Below, in pieces: positions 1-8,535 of a DNA stretch of 64,000 nucleotides (the stretch's first letter is position 1; each line of letters begins with the position of its first letter). The position numbers were made by a program, and so were the translations under genes. The notes under the pieces were generated by a model. That model searched no databases. It had not been told where the DNA came from and saw only the letters and a program-made list of their open reading frames with translations. This stretch comes from G965197555 sp965197555 (lineage in GTDB: Bacteria; Chloroflexota; Dehalococcoidia; Lucifugimonadales; UBA3495). The DNA lies in assembly GCA_965197555.1 (NCBI GenBank), contig OZ240213.1, forward strand, positions 4,049,528 to 4,113,527, written 5' to 3'.

Positions 1-1999
1 TGGCCCCGGAAATGGCGATTCGCTCCTCAGATCCGTATCCCTCTTCTATCAGGTGGCGGGCCACATCGACGAAGTCGTTGAAGGTGTTGGTCCGCTCGAA
101 CAGCTTGCCGGCCTCGTACCAGTGGAACCCCAGCTCGTCGCCGCCTCGAACGTGGGCGATGGCGAAGATGAATCCCCGGTCCAGCAGGGACAGCCGGGCG
201 GAGGAAAAGTACGGGGAAATGCCGCTGCCGTAGGCCCCGTATGCGTAGATATATAGGGGCGCCGAGCCGTCCACCGGGGTATCCCTGTGGTGGACTATGG
301 ATACCGGGACCTGCACTCCGTCCCTCGCCGGGGCCAGTTCCCGGTTGGTCACGAATTGAGAGGCGTCGTACCCGCTGGGAATCTTCTGCACCTTCCTTTC
401 TTCCAGGTCTCCGGTGTCGATGTGATAGTCGAAGTCAGTCCACGGCGTGGTCATGGAGGTATAGGCCAGGCGGAGGGTACTCTCGTCGAACTCGGGATCG
501 AATTGGATGTAGGCGGTGTAGGCATCCTCGGGGAATTCGACGTGCGTCGATTTCCCTGTACGGTCGATAATGCGCACTTGGTCCAGGCCGTCAATCCGTT
601 CCTCGACGGCGACATAGTCCTCTGTAACGTGAAAGTACTGGATGTACAGCGACTCTGAACCTTGCAGCAGGGTTTCCCAGGCCTCCTCGGTAGGGTCGTC
701 CTCGGGCGCAGTGACTATGCGAAAGTTCTGGTGGTTGTCGTTGGTCATGATGATGAACCGGTCGCCTTGGTGGTCAATCGAGTAATCATGCCCCGCACTC
801 CGGGGAGCCACCAGCACCGGTTCGGCTGCCGGGTCGTCCGCGGCGATCAGTCGGTACTCGGAGGTAACATGGTCGCCGGCTCCGATGATGACATATTCAT
901 CAGAGTTGGTGTCTGTTACCCACACGAAGAATCCCGGGTCGGTCTCCTCGTAAACCACCGTGTCGTCTCCTACCGGGCCTCCCACGATGTGCCGCCATAC
1001 CTGAAACGGATGCCCGGTTTCGTCCAGGGAGGTGTAGTAAAAGGAAGAGTCGTCAGACGACCAGACAACCTTTCCCCGCATCCCCTCGATCTCGTCTTGC
1101 AGCAAATCACCGGTCTCCAGGTCCTTGACCACTAGGGTGTACCGCTCCGATCCGTTGGTGTCGGTGCTGTATGCCGCCAGTGAGCCGGCGTTGCTCACTG
1201 ACAGGGTCCCCAGTCTGAAGTATTCCAAGCCTTCCGCCAACGCTGGCTCGTCCAGGAATACCTCGACGTTGTCTGTGGGGCCTTCCCGCGCATCCGGGTC
1301 CGACGCGGGCCAGCGTAGCCACTCTCGATACTGGCTCCCCTCAGCGTACCTCCATTGGTAGTACCAGTCCCCTCCCTTGCGGGGAAGACTGGTCAGTTCC
1401 GCCGGTTGGCGCCCCTCGATCTCCTCGTAGATGGTGTCGATCAATCCCTGGTAGGGCGCCATCTCGGCGTCGAAATACTCGTTTTCCGCCTCCAGATAAG
1501 CCAGCACGTCCTCGTCGTCAATCGTAGGGTAGTCCTCGTCCTCCAGCCAGTGCCACGGGTCCTCAACCGTGATGCCGTGATAAGTGTGGCTGTGGGGACG
1601 TTCCCCTGCCACCGGCGGAGTGGGCCGGTCCGAATCTCCGGTCGCTGCGGGGTCGGAAACAGCTGCGTCAACGGGTGTCGGTTCAGGTTCCGGGGTTGCC
1701 GTGGCAGTGGGCAGCGGCACGGATGTAGCCGTAGGTGTGGGTTCTGGAGCCGCAGCAGGGGTCGGATCAGAAGTGGGGGTGGCGGTAGGTACGGGTTCCT
1801 TGGCCGGGGTCGGCGTTGCCGTGGTTGAAGCGGTTGTAGTTGGCGTCACCGTAGGGGGGAGACCGGATACGGGCGTCCGAGAGGGTTCAGGAACCGGATT
1901 GTCGCAGCCGGCGAAGAGAAGTGTGGCAAGGAACAGGACGGCTAGCACTACGAGAGCACGGTGGTTAAGGTTTTGAGCGCCTTCCGGACGCGCCGCCAC
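1..1999 (-). CDS. Prolyl oligopeptidase family (S9A/oligopeptidase B-like) lipoprotein, 3' end beyond the left edge
   Basis: Secreted, probably membrane-anchored serine peptidase that would cleave short peptides after Pro or basic residues. About 666 residues are visible. A hydrophobic signal segment ends in the lipobox LFAGC (Cys about residue 32). A Thr/Pro-rich linker (residues 35-95) follows, then the propeller region beginning ITVEDPWHWLED, a signature of the S9 N-terminus. The start of the hydrolase domain (LYIYAYGAYGSG, HVRGGDELGFHWYEAG) lies near the left edge. The sequence stops at ERIAISGA, so the catalytic Ser, Asp and His are outside the window. The chosen start is GTG at 1999 with GGAGAG four bases upstream. 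That start lies inside an IS5 transposase remnant read in the same frame, so the native start may have been lost. Family call is firm; subfamily and substrate are not. Confidence 0.9.
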   Translation of the reverse strand, partial: MAARPEGAQNLNHRALVVLAVLFLATLLFAGCDNPVPEPSRTPVSGLPPTVTPTTTASTTATPTPAKEPVPTATPTSDPTPAAAPEPTPTATSVPLPTATATPEPEPTPVDAAVSDPAATGDSDRPTPPVAGERPHSHTYHGITVEDPWHWLEDEDYPTIDDEDVLAYLEAENEYFDAEMAPYQGLIDTIYEEIEGRQPAELTSLPRKGGDWYYQWRYAEGSQYREWLRWPASDPDAREGPTDNVEVFLDEPALAEGLEYFRLGTLSVSNAGSLAAYSTDTNGSERYTLVVKDLETGDLLQDEIEGMRGKVVWSSDDSSFYYTSLDETGHPFQVWRHIVGGPVGDDTVVYEETDPGFFVWVTDTNSDEYVIIGAGDHVTSEYRLIAADDPAAEPVLVAPRSAGHDYSIDHQGDRFIIMTNDNHQNFRIVTAPEDDPTEEAWETLLQGSESLYIQYFHVTEDYVAVEERIDGLDQVRIIDRTGKSTHVEFPEDAYTAYIQFDPEFDESTLRLAYTSMTTPWTDFDYHIDTGDLEERKVQKIPSGYDASQFVTNRELAPARDGVQVPVSIVHHRDTPVDGSAPLYIYAYGAYGSGISPYFSSARLSLLDRGFIFAIAHVRGGDELGFHWYEAGKLFERTNTFNDFVDVARHLIEEGYGSEERIAISGA

Positions 2000-2505
2000 T
2001 ATACTCTCCAAGGTCGGTCTCAAGAGTTTCGTATCATGGACGTTGGCTCCAGCCAACGCTACGCTCAGGGGTCCGCCTGCCGCGTCGACCAGGATGCTCT
2101 TCTTGCTCCCGGCTTTGCCCCGGTCGGTGGGGTTGCGTCCAATAGAGCCCCCCCAAAACGTGCTTTGCCCATAGAGCAATCCGCCGACTGCCATTCCCAG
2201 TTCACGCCGCCCAACTCCCCGCATTCTTCTATCAGGACAGCCCAGATGCCCTCCAGCGCCCCACACCCCACCCAGCGCTGGAAGATCCGATGGATGATGC
2301 TATCTTCTCCCAACTCCTGGGGCAAGTGGTTCCACTGGCAACCGCTTCGCATCCGAAAGATAATGCCTTCCAGCATCTTCCGCTGGTCCACCCGTTTGCG
2401 CCCCTTGGATTTGGGCGGGTCCAACTCCAGTATCACCGGTTCGATTCGCTCCCAAAGGTCGTCCGGAACATCCCAAATAGTAGGTAACGGGTTCCCCTCC
2501 AGCAC
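1976..2505 (-). pseudogene. IS5-type (IS427-like) transposase remnant, two frames, 3'-truncated
   Basis: The first frame begins at GTG 2505 after a good ribosome site (GGAGG) and reads TIWDVPDDLWERIEPVI and GCQWNHLPQELG, typical of the DUF4096 N-terminal domain of two-frame IS5 elements. At a run of seven G (reverse strand, about 2146-2152) the reading moves to the -1 frame and continues GRNPTDRGKAGSKK, LVDAAGGPLSVALAGANVHD, TLESIVAARPE. Such elements normally make the full transposase by -1 frameshifting, so this shift may be natural. The catalytic C-terminal half is missing: homology stops at about GAQNL and runs directly into the peptidase signal sequence. The element is therefore dead by truncation. 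Confidence 0.82.
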
Positions 2506-2590
2506 GATTCACCTCCACCCACCTTTTGGAATAATCCTAGCGACAACCTTCACACATTAACTATAATTTGAAACCGCTATTTGAGATAGT

Positions 2591-3683
2591 TACTATGTGG
2601 TAAAGCATCTGGGCGACGCCGGGGCGGTATTGGTGGTGGACGAGACGGGATTTCTCAAGAAGGGGGACAAGTCGGTGGGGGTGCAGCGTCAGTACAGCGG
2701 CACGGCGTGGCGGATAGAGAACTGTCAGATTGGGGTATTCCTGGCATATGCCAGCGCCAGGGGAAAGACGCTGCTGGACCGGGAGTTGTACCTGCCCCAG
2801 GTATGGGCGGAGGACTGGCAACGGCGCCGGGAGGCTGGAGTGCCTGAGAGCGCTGGCTTTCATACCAAGCCGCAACTGGCGGAGCTGATGCTGAAACGAG
2901 CGGTGGAATCGGGAGTCCCCTTCGGCTGGGCCACCGGAGATGAGGTGTACGGCAGCGACCGCAAAACTGAGGTTGTGGCTGGAGGGGAGGGGATTTCCCA
3001 CGTCATGGCCATCAAGAGCAACGATAAGCTGTGGGTCCTGACGGAAAAGGGTCCCAGGGAGGTGAGAGCCGACCGGCTGGTATCGCTGGTCGACGGGTCG
3101 AACTGGGTCAGATACAGTACGGGCGAGGGTGCCAAGGGACCCCGGGTCTACGGCTGGGCCGCCGTGGATATACGGCCCCTGAAAGAGCCTGGCAAGGGGT
3201 ACTGGCTTTTGGCCCGCCGCAGCATTGCCAAGCCTGAAGAGTTGGCCTACTACGTCTGCTTCGGGCCTGAGGGAACGACCCTGGAGGAGTTGGTCAGGGT
3301 GGCGGGAACCCGGTGGACAATAGAGGAATGCTTCGAGGAGGCCAAGGGACAGGTGGGGCTGGACCAGTATGAGGTGAGGAAATGGGATGGCTGGCACCGC
3401 CACATCACCCTGGCGATGCTGGCCCACGCCTACCTGGCGGTGGTCCGGCAACAGGCCAATGCCCTTGGCAGCGGTAAAAAGGGGGAGAACCGCAGCGGGC
3501 TGAAGGACTGATACCATTGACGGTGCCCGAGGTCCGTCGGCTGCTGTGCCACTTGGTATGGACGGATAAACAACTGCCTGAATTCACCCTGTCCTGGTCC
3601 CGCTGGAGGCGGCGTCATCAGGCCAGAGCCCGTCTATCCCATTACAAGCGCCGCCTTACCCTCTATATGCGGCTGTAGTACTA
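2591..3683 (+). pseudogene. IS701-family transposase, 5'-truncated and frameshifted
   Basis: DDE transposase remnant. It begins near KHLGDAGAVLVVDETGFLKK, which holds the first catalytic Asp, and continues through SVGVQRQYSGTA, ENCQIGVFLAYAS and GTRWTIEECFEEAKGQ to about 3511. The last part (LTVPEVRRLL to SWSRWRRRH) lies in another frame from 3508 to a TAG at 3676, so there is a late frameshift. The N-terminal 100 or so residues are absent. They can be recognised by comparison with a second copy of the same family at 18.7-19.5 kb. The 3' end carries the terminal inverted repeat CTGTAGTACTA. An IS630 element is inserted exactly at the TA of that end. Confidence 0.88.
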
Positions 3684-4933
3684 AACCAATACCAAGGTGA
3701 AATGCGCAGACGCATAGGGTAAATTTGTGAAGGAACTGGGTTAGCTGGTCTCTGGAGTTGCGAGGGGTTGGTGATGGGCGTGAGGGAGATAGACTGGTCT
3801 CTGGAACAATGGCAGATGGGAGTCAAGGACTTGCGGCGGCGGATGATTCTGGCGCCGATGCCCCGGGAGCGGGAGGGGTGGTACGCCATCCTACTCCTGG
3901 CCCAGGGCTTGACGGCAACGGCCACGGCGGAGGCGCTGGAACGGGACCCACACACCATCGGACGATGGGCGTCGGCCTTCGGCGAGGGAGGGCCTGCGGC
4001 CCTGATATTCGAGCAGGCCGGTGGCTTCCCCCCCTTGACGAGGCGCAGCGGGAGGAGTTGAAAGAGGCGGTACAACAACCGCCCGCCACGTCGGGCGTGG
4101 AATTGGCCAACTGGTATTGGAAGGTGGTGCGGCAGTTTGTCTTGGAGGGCTGCGGCATTGAGTTGAGCCGCAGCAGTTGTCTGAACTACCTGTACCGCTT
4201 GGGATTTGCCTTCAAGCGGCCCAAGAAGCGCTTGGTCAAGGCTGATGAGGCCAAGCGGCATGCCTTTGTGGCAGAGTACGCCACCCAGTGGGAGGAGGTG
4301 GGACGCACTGACGGAAAGATATTCTTCGCCGATGAGGCCCACGTCCGGGCGGACGCAGAACTGCGGGGCAAATGGGTGATGAGGGGTAAGCCGGCGTTAG
4401 TGGACTCCAATAGCCCGCGGTATGGCGAGAAGGCCAGTTACTATTCGGCGGTGTGCCTGGAGACGGGCGAGGTGGAATGGATGGATGCTTCGGCAGGCTC
4501 AGCAGGAGGGGAATAGCAACAGCGGGACCTCGGTTGCCTTCCTGAAGCAACTGAGGGAAAAACACCCTGGGCCGCTGCAAGTCATCTGGGACAATGCGCC
4601 GGCCCACCGTGGGGAGGCGGTGCGGGAGTACATCAGGACGCCTGAGCTGGAGTTGAGGCTGGTGAACCTGCCGGGGTACAGCCCGGACTTCAACGCCGAT
4701 GAGGCCATCTGGGGCTGGGCGAGAGGGGAGGCCACTGGAAATCTGTGTCTGGGGACCAAGGCCTTGGTGCAGCAGAGGGTCGGCAACTTCCTGGCCGGAC
4801 TGGTCAGCCGGAGAGAAGAGGTGAGACGGCGCCGCCGGACGGTCCTGCAGTCAAGGGCCGAAGCACTCCTGCCAAATTCCCAGCCCAATTCCCCGCCTCA
4901 GGCGAATGCACATCCCACCTTGGCTTTGGTTTA
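3682..4933 (+). mobile_element. IS630-family element, complete ends
   Basis: 1,252-bp element bounded by imperfect inverted repeats: TAAACCAATACCAAGGTG at the left and the complement of CACCTTGGCTTTGGTTTA at the right, each starting with TA, the usual IS630 target. It sits in the end of the IS701 remnant, so it arrived later. Relatives with the same ends occur at 15,619-15,768 (a 150-bp MITE) and 18,370-18,439 (a single left end). Confidence 0.85.
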
Positions 4934-4934
4934 G
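3768..4934 (+). pseudogene. IS630-family transposase in three frame segments
   Basis: The N-terminal helix-turn-helix region (AILLLAQGLTATATAEALER, HTIGRWASAFGEGG) runs from 3768 to about 4040. After a C-rich run the product continues in another frame (PPLDEAQREELKEAVQQPP, then KIFFADEAHVRADAELRG with the first Asp) to about 4490. It returns to the first frame for GNSNSGTSVAFLKQL, VIWDNAPAHRGEA (second Asp) and GYSPDFNADEAIWGW (third acidic residue). All catalytic motifs survive, but two shifts are needed. IS630 elements sometimes use one programmed shift; two suggests decay or sequencing error. Confidence 0.85.
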
Positions 4935-5566
4935 CATCTTTTACCCGCCGGAGGGAATTGGAAGCGTCAGAGAGGTACGGATATGACAAGGCTCTATACG
5001 TGGGCGAGCTTACAGACGAAACCTTGTTGCTCGGATGCATCTTTGATTGGTTTGCCATTAGCTTGGTCAGTTACATGAGCACGATCAAGCTAATGCAATT
5101 GTTGGAGGATAACGAGTGGGAACTCTCACATCTTCGGGTGACAGCCAACCAGGAGAAACTACGTAAGGCTCGCAGTTCATACATTGAGAGTGTTGCTCCC
5201 GATGTGTTGGATTGGCGCAACAAGATAGCTGCTCATAGGGTAGCAACTGACCCCAGGGCGGATAACCTGTCCATGTTGGAATACTCAACTATGGTTGATA
5301 TTAGTTACTCAAGCCCATACTACCGGGCAGGGTCTACGCGAATGTGGGTGGGTAATATCGAAGAGGAATGGACGAAGTATAGGGAATACTTACCTGAATC
5401 AGAGAAAGAAGGGATGGCTGGAGCTTGGCAGAGGCACAGGCTAATTCTGGGCCAGCTAAAGGGGAAAAACTCGCTTGCCGTTAAGCCCTGGGCACTTACC
5501 GAAATGTACGAATCTCTTTCATCTCGGTACTGGCCCGACGTAGAACTGCCAGCTTTTGGATTCTGA
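4934..5566 (+). CDS. Hypothetical protein cut at its 5' end by IS630; possible HEPN-like motif
   Basis: The reading frame runs out of the IS630 right end without a stop, giving about 210 residues that are not transposase. I do not recognise a family. The segment DWRNKIAAHR has the R-x5-H spacing seen in HEPN RNases and HEPN-like proteins, within a helix-rich region (residues about 40-120). No clear Shine-Dalgarno sequence precedes the in-frame candidate starts (GTG at 5000, ATG at 5074), so the native N-terminus was probably removed by the insertion. Codon use looks native: the protein is rich in Y, W and E and lacks low complexity. The HEPN assignment is a guess from one motif. Confidence 0.45.
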   Translation, partial: ASFTRRRELEASERYGYDKALYVGELTDETLLLGCIFDWFAISLVSYMSTIKLMQLLEDNEWELSHLRVTANQEKLRKARSSYIESVAPDVLDWRNKIAAHRVATDPRADNLSMLEYSTMVDISYSSPYYRAGSTRMWVGNIEEEWTKYREYLPESEKEGMAGAWQRHRLILGQLKGKNSLAVKPWALTEMYESLSSRYWPDVELPAFGF

Positions 5567-5606
5567 GATGTCCGGAAGGGGCCATTCATCATGGGAGATA
5601 CTGGTC

Positions 5607-5729
5607 GTGCAGAAAGCGCTGCACATCAGAACGACGGTACATTTGGGCGGCAAGGTGGAGTTTGACAGCCCGGAGTTGAAGGTTGGGCAGACGGTGGGCG
5701 TGGTGGTGCGGCCAATAAATTCTGCATGA
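5607..5729 (+). CDS. Small antitoxin-like protein (about 40 aa)
   Basis: Reads VQKALHIRTTVHLGG, VEFDSPELKVGQ, VGVVVRPINSA. The pattern of a short beta-strand region followed by LGGKVEF-type and VGQ-V-V motifs resembles small DUF104/AbrB-like antitoxins often found beside toxin genes. GTG at 5607 has GGGAG nine bases upstream and gives an N-terminus that aligns with a second copy at 6269 (MRKALYIRT). An earlier ATG at 5568 has no ribosome site. The gene ends 22 bases before hicB, so it may be cotranscribed with hicBA. Function is inferred only from shape and context. Confidence 0.45.
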   Translation: MQKALHIRTTVHLGGKVEFDSPELKVGQTVGVVVRPINSA

Positions 5730-5751
5730 AGCTCCGCGCGGAGCATGAGGG

Positions 5752-6027
5752 ATGATGAACAAGGGCCCCAGGGAGTACGAAATGGAATTGTACCAGTTGG
5801 ACTGCATCTTGCATGAACCCTGTGAAGACCAGGGGTGGCTCTTCATGGCCGAGATACCGGCGTTGCCGGGGTGCCGGGCGTGGGGGGAGACCGCCAACAA
5901 GACCCTGGCCGAACTGTCCACGGTAGCGGAGCAATTCCTACTATCCTACAAAGACCGGGGCAAACCCTTGCCGGAGGACATAGCCCGGTCCCGGACCGGG
6001 CAGGGCAGCATCTCCGTGGCCGTATGA
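5752..6027 (+). CDS. hicB: HicB-family antitoxin
   Basis: 91-residue antitoxin of a type II HicBA system; it neutralises HicA and normally represses its own promoter. The degraded RNase H-like fold of HicB is visible in WLFMAEIPALPGCRAWG and ETANKTLAELSTVAEQF, containing the family motif PALPGC-x-A-x-G-x-T. The region after residue 70 is short and has no obvious helix-turn-helix, so DNA binding, if any, may use another surface. Stop TGA overlaps the hicA ATG (ATGA). The antitoxin-first order is the less common hicBA arrangement. ATG 5752 and 5755 are both possible starts; GGAG lies nine bases upstream of the first. Confidence 0.88.
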   Translation: MMNKGPREYEMELYQLDCILHEPCEDQGWLFMAEIPALPGCRAWGETANKTLAELSTVAEQFLLSYKDRGKPLPEDIARSRTGQGSISVAV

Positions 6028-6233
6028 CCTACCGGGAACTAACGAGAAAACTCAGAAGGTTGGGATGCGGCTTTGACCGCCAAGCAGGGGGTTCCCACGA
6101 AATCTGGATCAACCCGGCCAACAACCAAGAAACCACTGTTCCAAGACACGGCAACCGGGACCTGGCCACTGGAACCGTCCACGGAATCCGAAGAGACCTG
6201 GGTATCGGCAGACGGGAATTTGATCGGGCATAG
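6024..6233 (+). CDS. hicA: HicA-family mRNA interferase toxin
   Basis: 69-residue toxin of the HicA family (double-stranded-RNA-binding-like fold), which cleaves mRNA independently of translation. Diagnostic motifs are RELTRKLRRLGCGFDRQ, GGSHEIWINP with the catalytic His, TTVPRHG and LATGTVHGIRRDLGI. Length matches the family (55-80 aa). Its ATG overlaps the hicB stop by four bases, giving coupled translation so that toxin is made only behind antitoxin. All expected residues are present, so it is probably active. Confidence 0.92.
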   Translation: MTYRELTRKLRRLGCGFDRQAGGSHEIWINPANNQETTVPRHGNRDLATGTVHGIRRDLGIGRREFDRA

Positions 6234-6268
6234 AAAGGGGAAAACTGACGGGTGGGGGAGGTAGCCCA

Positions 6269-6334
6269 ATGCGAAAGGCGCTCTACATCAGAACGTTGAT
6301 ACTGCGGGGAGGCAAGATAGGGATCGTGGATTAG
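6269..6334 (+). pseudogene. Truncated second copy of the small antitoxin-like gene
   Basis: MRKALYIRTLILRGGKIGIVD then TAG. It aligns with the N-terminal half of the gene at 5607-5729 and stops after 21 codons, so it looks like a decayed paralogue downstream of hicA. The sequence GGGGGAGG lies about eight bases upstream of the ATG. Confidence 0.4.
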
Positions 6335-6692
6335 AGACCGTTGCAGAAATAGTTGACTTTGAATACAAGCCGCCGTCAGCCATCCCTGAGGACGTGGTCA
6401 ATGCCCCGCCGCCCCAACCGTGCAAGGCGGCTCCGCCCGGGAATCTCACCCGGGAACACCGAACTGGTCCCCGCTCAAGCTACCGAAACAGCCTGAACCG
6501 GATTGGGTCTGCGTCTCCGCGTCCCCAGCCGGTGCTGCGCTGCAAGCGCCGGTCCCAGCTGCCCCGAGATTGCTCCCCAGTACGTCCACACGTGCTTCAC
6601 CCGCTTCTTCACGGGTAGGGTGAAGGTGCCGTGAACGCCATTGCCTACTGTCTAGACCCTTAAATATTGTATTAATTCTCTATAATCCTAAC
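6335..6692. other. Gene-poor stretch
   Basis: I see no supportable gene here. It is C-rich (6400-6600), contains no recognisable motif on either strand, and ends in an AT-rich segment with TATAAT at 6682-6687 just upstream of the IS607 fragment ATG at 6693. Confidence 0.5.
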
Positions 6693-6830
6693 ATGGCCTT
6701 CCTCCCCAGCCGCAAGGCAGCAGCCATTTTAGGGTTGCACCCTCAAACCCTCCGGAACTATGCTGGCCAAGGTAAAATCCCCTACTACCGCAACTCAGCA
6801 GGACAGAGGTTATACGGTCATCATGCTTCT
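6693..6830 (+). pseudogene. N-terminal fragment of an IS607-type TnpA (MerR-like HTH)
   Basis: Reads FLPSRKAAAILGLHPQTLRN, YAGQGKIPYYRNSAGQRLYG, the winged HTH head of IS607 serine transposases. Similarity stops at about residue 44, where the sequence enters the 3' end of an oppositely oriented IS607 gene. TATAAT lies only five bases before the ATG. Confidence 0.65.
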
Positions 6831-7411
6831 CTTGCTGCCGCCAACGCTCGTTCCGCACGACGCCGCGCCGAACGTCTTCCGTAGAGCCGGGCGCACAGTG
6901 ACGTCATGACCTCGGTTACGTCCCTCACCGGGTCATCCTCCAACTCCCCGTCCTCCATCACCAGAATGCGTGCTCCCCGTCCCGCCAGCGCGGCCTCCAC
7001 ATACTCAAAGCCGAAACGGCAAAGCCGCTCCCGGTGCTCCACCACTATGGTCCGGACGGTTTGGTCCGCCACCACACGCCGCAACCGGGAACGGTTGCCG
7101 TTCAACCCGGAACCAATCTCCTTGACCACATCGTCAGGCCGGCATCCCTGCCGTGTGGCCCACTCGACGACCCGTCCCACCTGCCGGTCCAGGTCCTCCT
7201 TCCGGTCGGCGGAAGAAACCCGCGCGTAGACCACACAACGCCCGTCGTTCTCCGGTGGAACCACCACGTAGTAGCGTCCGTTGGGAAGCTGTTCAATCTG
7301 AAGCTCGGGGGGCAACTTGCCAGCGTGGTGCATACGCGCCGTGGTGGCCTTGTCTAAGCCGTAAAGCCGGCCCCACGCCGTAAGACTGATGCGGCGACTA
7401 ATCACATCCAT
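6821..7411 (-). CDS. IS607-family serine transposase (TnpA)
   Basis: 196-residue serine-recombinase-type transposase. The N-terminal MerR-like DNA-binding part (residues 1-50, GLDKATTARMHHAGKLPPEL) precedes the resolvase domain beginning VVYARVSSADRKEDLDRQ, which contains the catalytic Arg and Ser. It continues with GSGLNGNRSRLRR and TIVVEHRERLCRFG. Domain order (HTH first, catalytic second) is diagnostic of IS607. The tnpB gene that normally follows is absent: downstream sequence is the head of another IS607 copy in the opposite direction. Length is close to full, so the enzyme might still be active. The start has no strong ribosome site. Confidence 0.85.
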   Translation of the reverse strand: MDVISRRISLTAWGRLYGLDKATTARMHHAGKLPPELQIEQLPNGRYYVVVPPENDGRCVVYARVSSADRKEDLDRQVGRVVEWATRQGCRPDDVVKEIGSGLNGNRSRLRRVVADQTVRTIVVEHRERLCRFGFEYVEAALAGRGARILVMEDGELEDDPVRDVTEVMTSLCARLYGRRSARRRAERALAAAREA

Positions 7412-7499
7412 TCCTAACTCTTATTTGCTAAATTATCAACAGTTGTTAACCCCCGTTGAAGTTCTTCGTCGTTGCCAGTGACGCGGAGCCCTATCCGGC

Positions 7500-8525
7500 C
7501 TATCCCGGCAACTCCGTGATCGATATCCAGCCAGGCCCGTTGCCCAATGGGACTGTCTCGGACAGGGTCAGCACGCCGGAATCAGGATTGATGCTGAAGA
7601 TGGCCATTTGACCCGAGTCTTGGCCGGCCGAGTAGATATACCGGTCGTGAGGCCCCAGGCATAGCGCGTTTGGTCTGGCTTCAGAGGCAACGATGCCGTT
7701 GGAGGCCAATTCGCCGGTGCCAGTGTCCACCGTGTAGCAGGCGATGCTGTCGTGGCCCCTGTTCGGCGCGTACAGAAACCTTCCCGACCCCGCGACCTGA
7801 ATCTGGGAACAGGTGTTCCTCTCGGCAAACCCTTCCGGGGGAAGGGTCGTGATGGTCTGGAAGAGCGACAGCGTTCCCGCCGCGGTGTCCAGGCGGTAGC
7901 CGCTCACGCTGCACCCCTGCTCGTTGGAAAAATAGAGGACGTCCAAGGAGGGATGAAAGCAGAAGTGACGAGGCCCCAGGAATTCCTCCGGTTCCACTAT
8001 GGCCGGAGAGTTGGGGGTAATGTGGCCCGTGTCCTCGTCAAACCTGAATTGCCAGATCTGGTTGGGGCCGTTTCCCGCGATGTGAGGCACGAAAGCATAG
8101 CTGTTGGTCGGGTCGGTCTGCATTGCGTGGGCCCCGGTCGCCGTTTCCAACGATACGACGGGCGGCTCTCCCACCGACCCGTCATCCCCTATGGGGTGCA
8201 CCGCCACGCGCGCGCCCTGGTAATAGGACGACAGCACGAACCTGCCTCGGCGGTCCGTGGCTACGTAGACCGGCCACGAATCCAGCGGCACCGACCCCGT
8301 CAGCGTGAGGCCTCCGCCGGACTGGTCAATCCGAAAGCTGGTCAATCCAGTGGTTTCCCGGGTGCCGCAATACAGGTGATTGTGATCGGGGTTGATTGCC
8401 AGGGTAAACGGCCCGCCGGGCACGGACACGTCGTGCTGATGAGCGAGACCTCCGGTATCGGGGTCCACGGTAAAGACCGAGATTTTATTGTCCTCCTGGA
8501 CGGCAACATACATGTAATAGGGCAT
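7500..8525 (-). CDS. Lactonase-like seven-bladed beta-propeller protein
   Basis: 341-residue protein of the 6-phosphogluconolactonase-like (Lactonase, 7-bladed propeller) family. Repeated blade motifs are visible, such as ISVFTVDPDTGGL, LAINPDHNHLYCGTR, FVLSSYYQGARVAVHPI, YAFVPHIAGNGPNQIWQFRF and RFLYAPNRGHDSIACYTVD. No signal peptide, so probably cytosolic. ATG at 8525 is preferred over an upstream start because GGAGG lies seven bases before it. The gene starts 10 bases after the stop of the upstream alpha/beta hydrolase and is probably cotranscribed with it. The substrate is unknown; many family members hydrolyse or bind sugar lactones, but some have no known activity. Confidence 0.85.
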   Translation of the reverse strand: MPYYMYVAVQEDNKISVFTVDPDTGGLAHQHDVSVPGGPFTLAINPDHNHLYCGTRETTGLTSFRIDQSGGGLTLTGSVPLDSWPVYVATDRRGRFVLSSYYQGARVAVHPIGDDGSVGEPPVVSLETATGAHAMQTDPTNSYAFVPHIAGNGPNQIWQFRFDEDTGHITPNSPAIVEPEEFLGPRHFCFHPSLDVLYFSNEQGCSVSGYRLDTAAGTLSLFQTITTLPPEGFAERNTCSQIQVAGSGRFLYAPNRGHDSIACYTVDTGTGELASNGIVASEARPNALCLGPHDRYIYSAGQDSGQMAIFSINPDSGVLTLSETVPLGNGPGWISITELPG

Positions 8526-8535
8526 AGCTCCCTCC

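Noticed and set aside
4934..5566. Firm call of a HEPN RNase
   Set aside because: Only one R-x5-H motif supports it and the N-terminus is lost, so it is kept as hypothetical.
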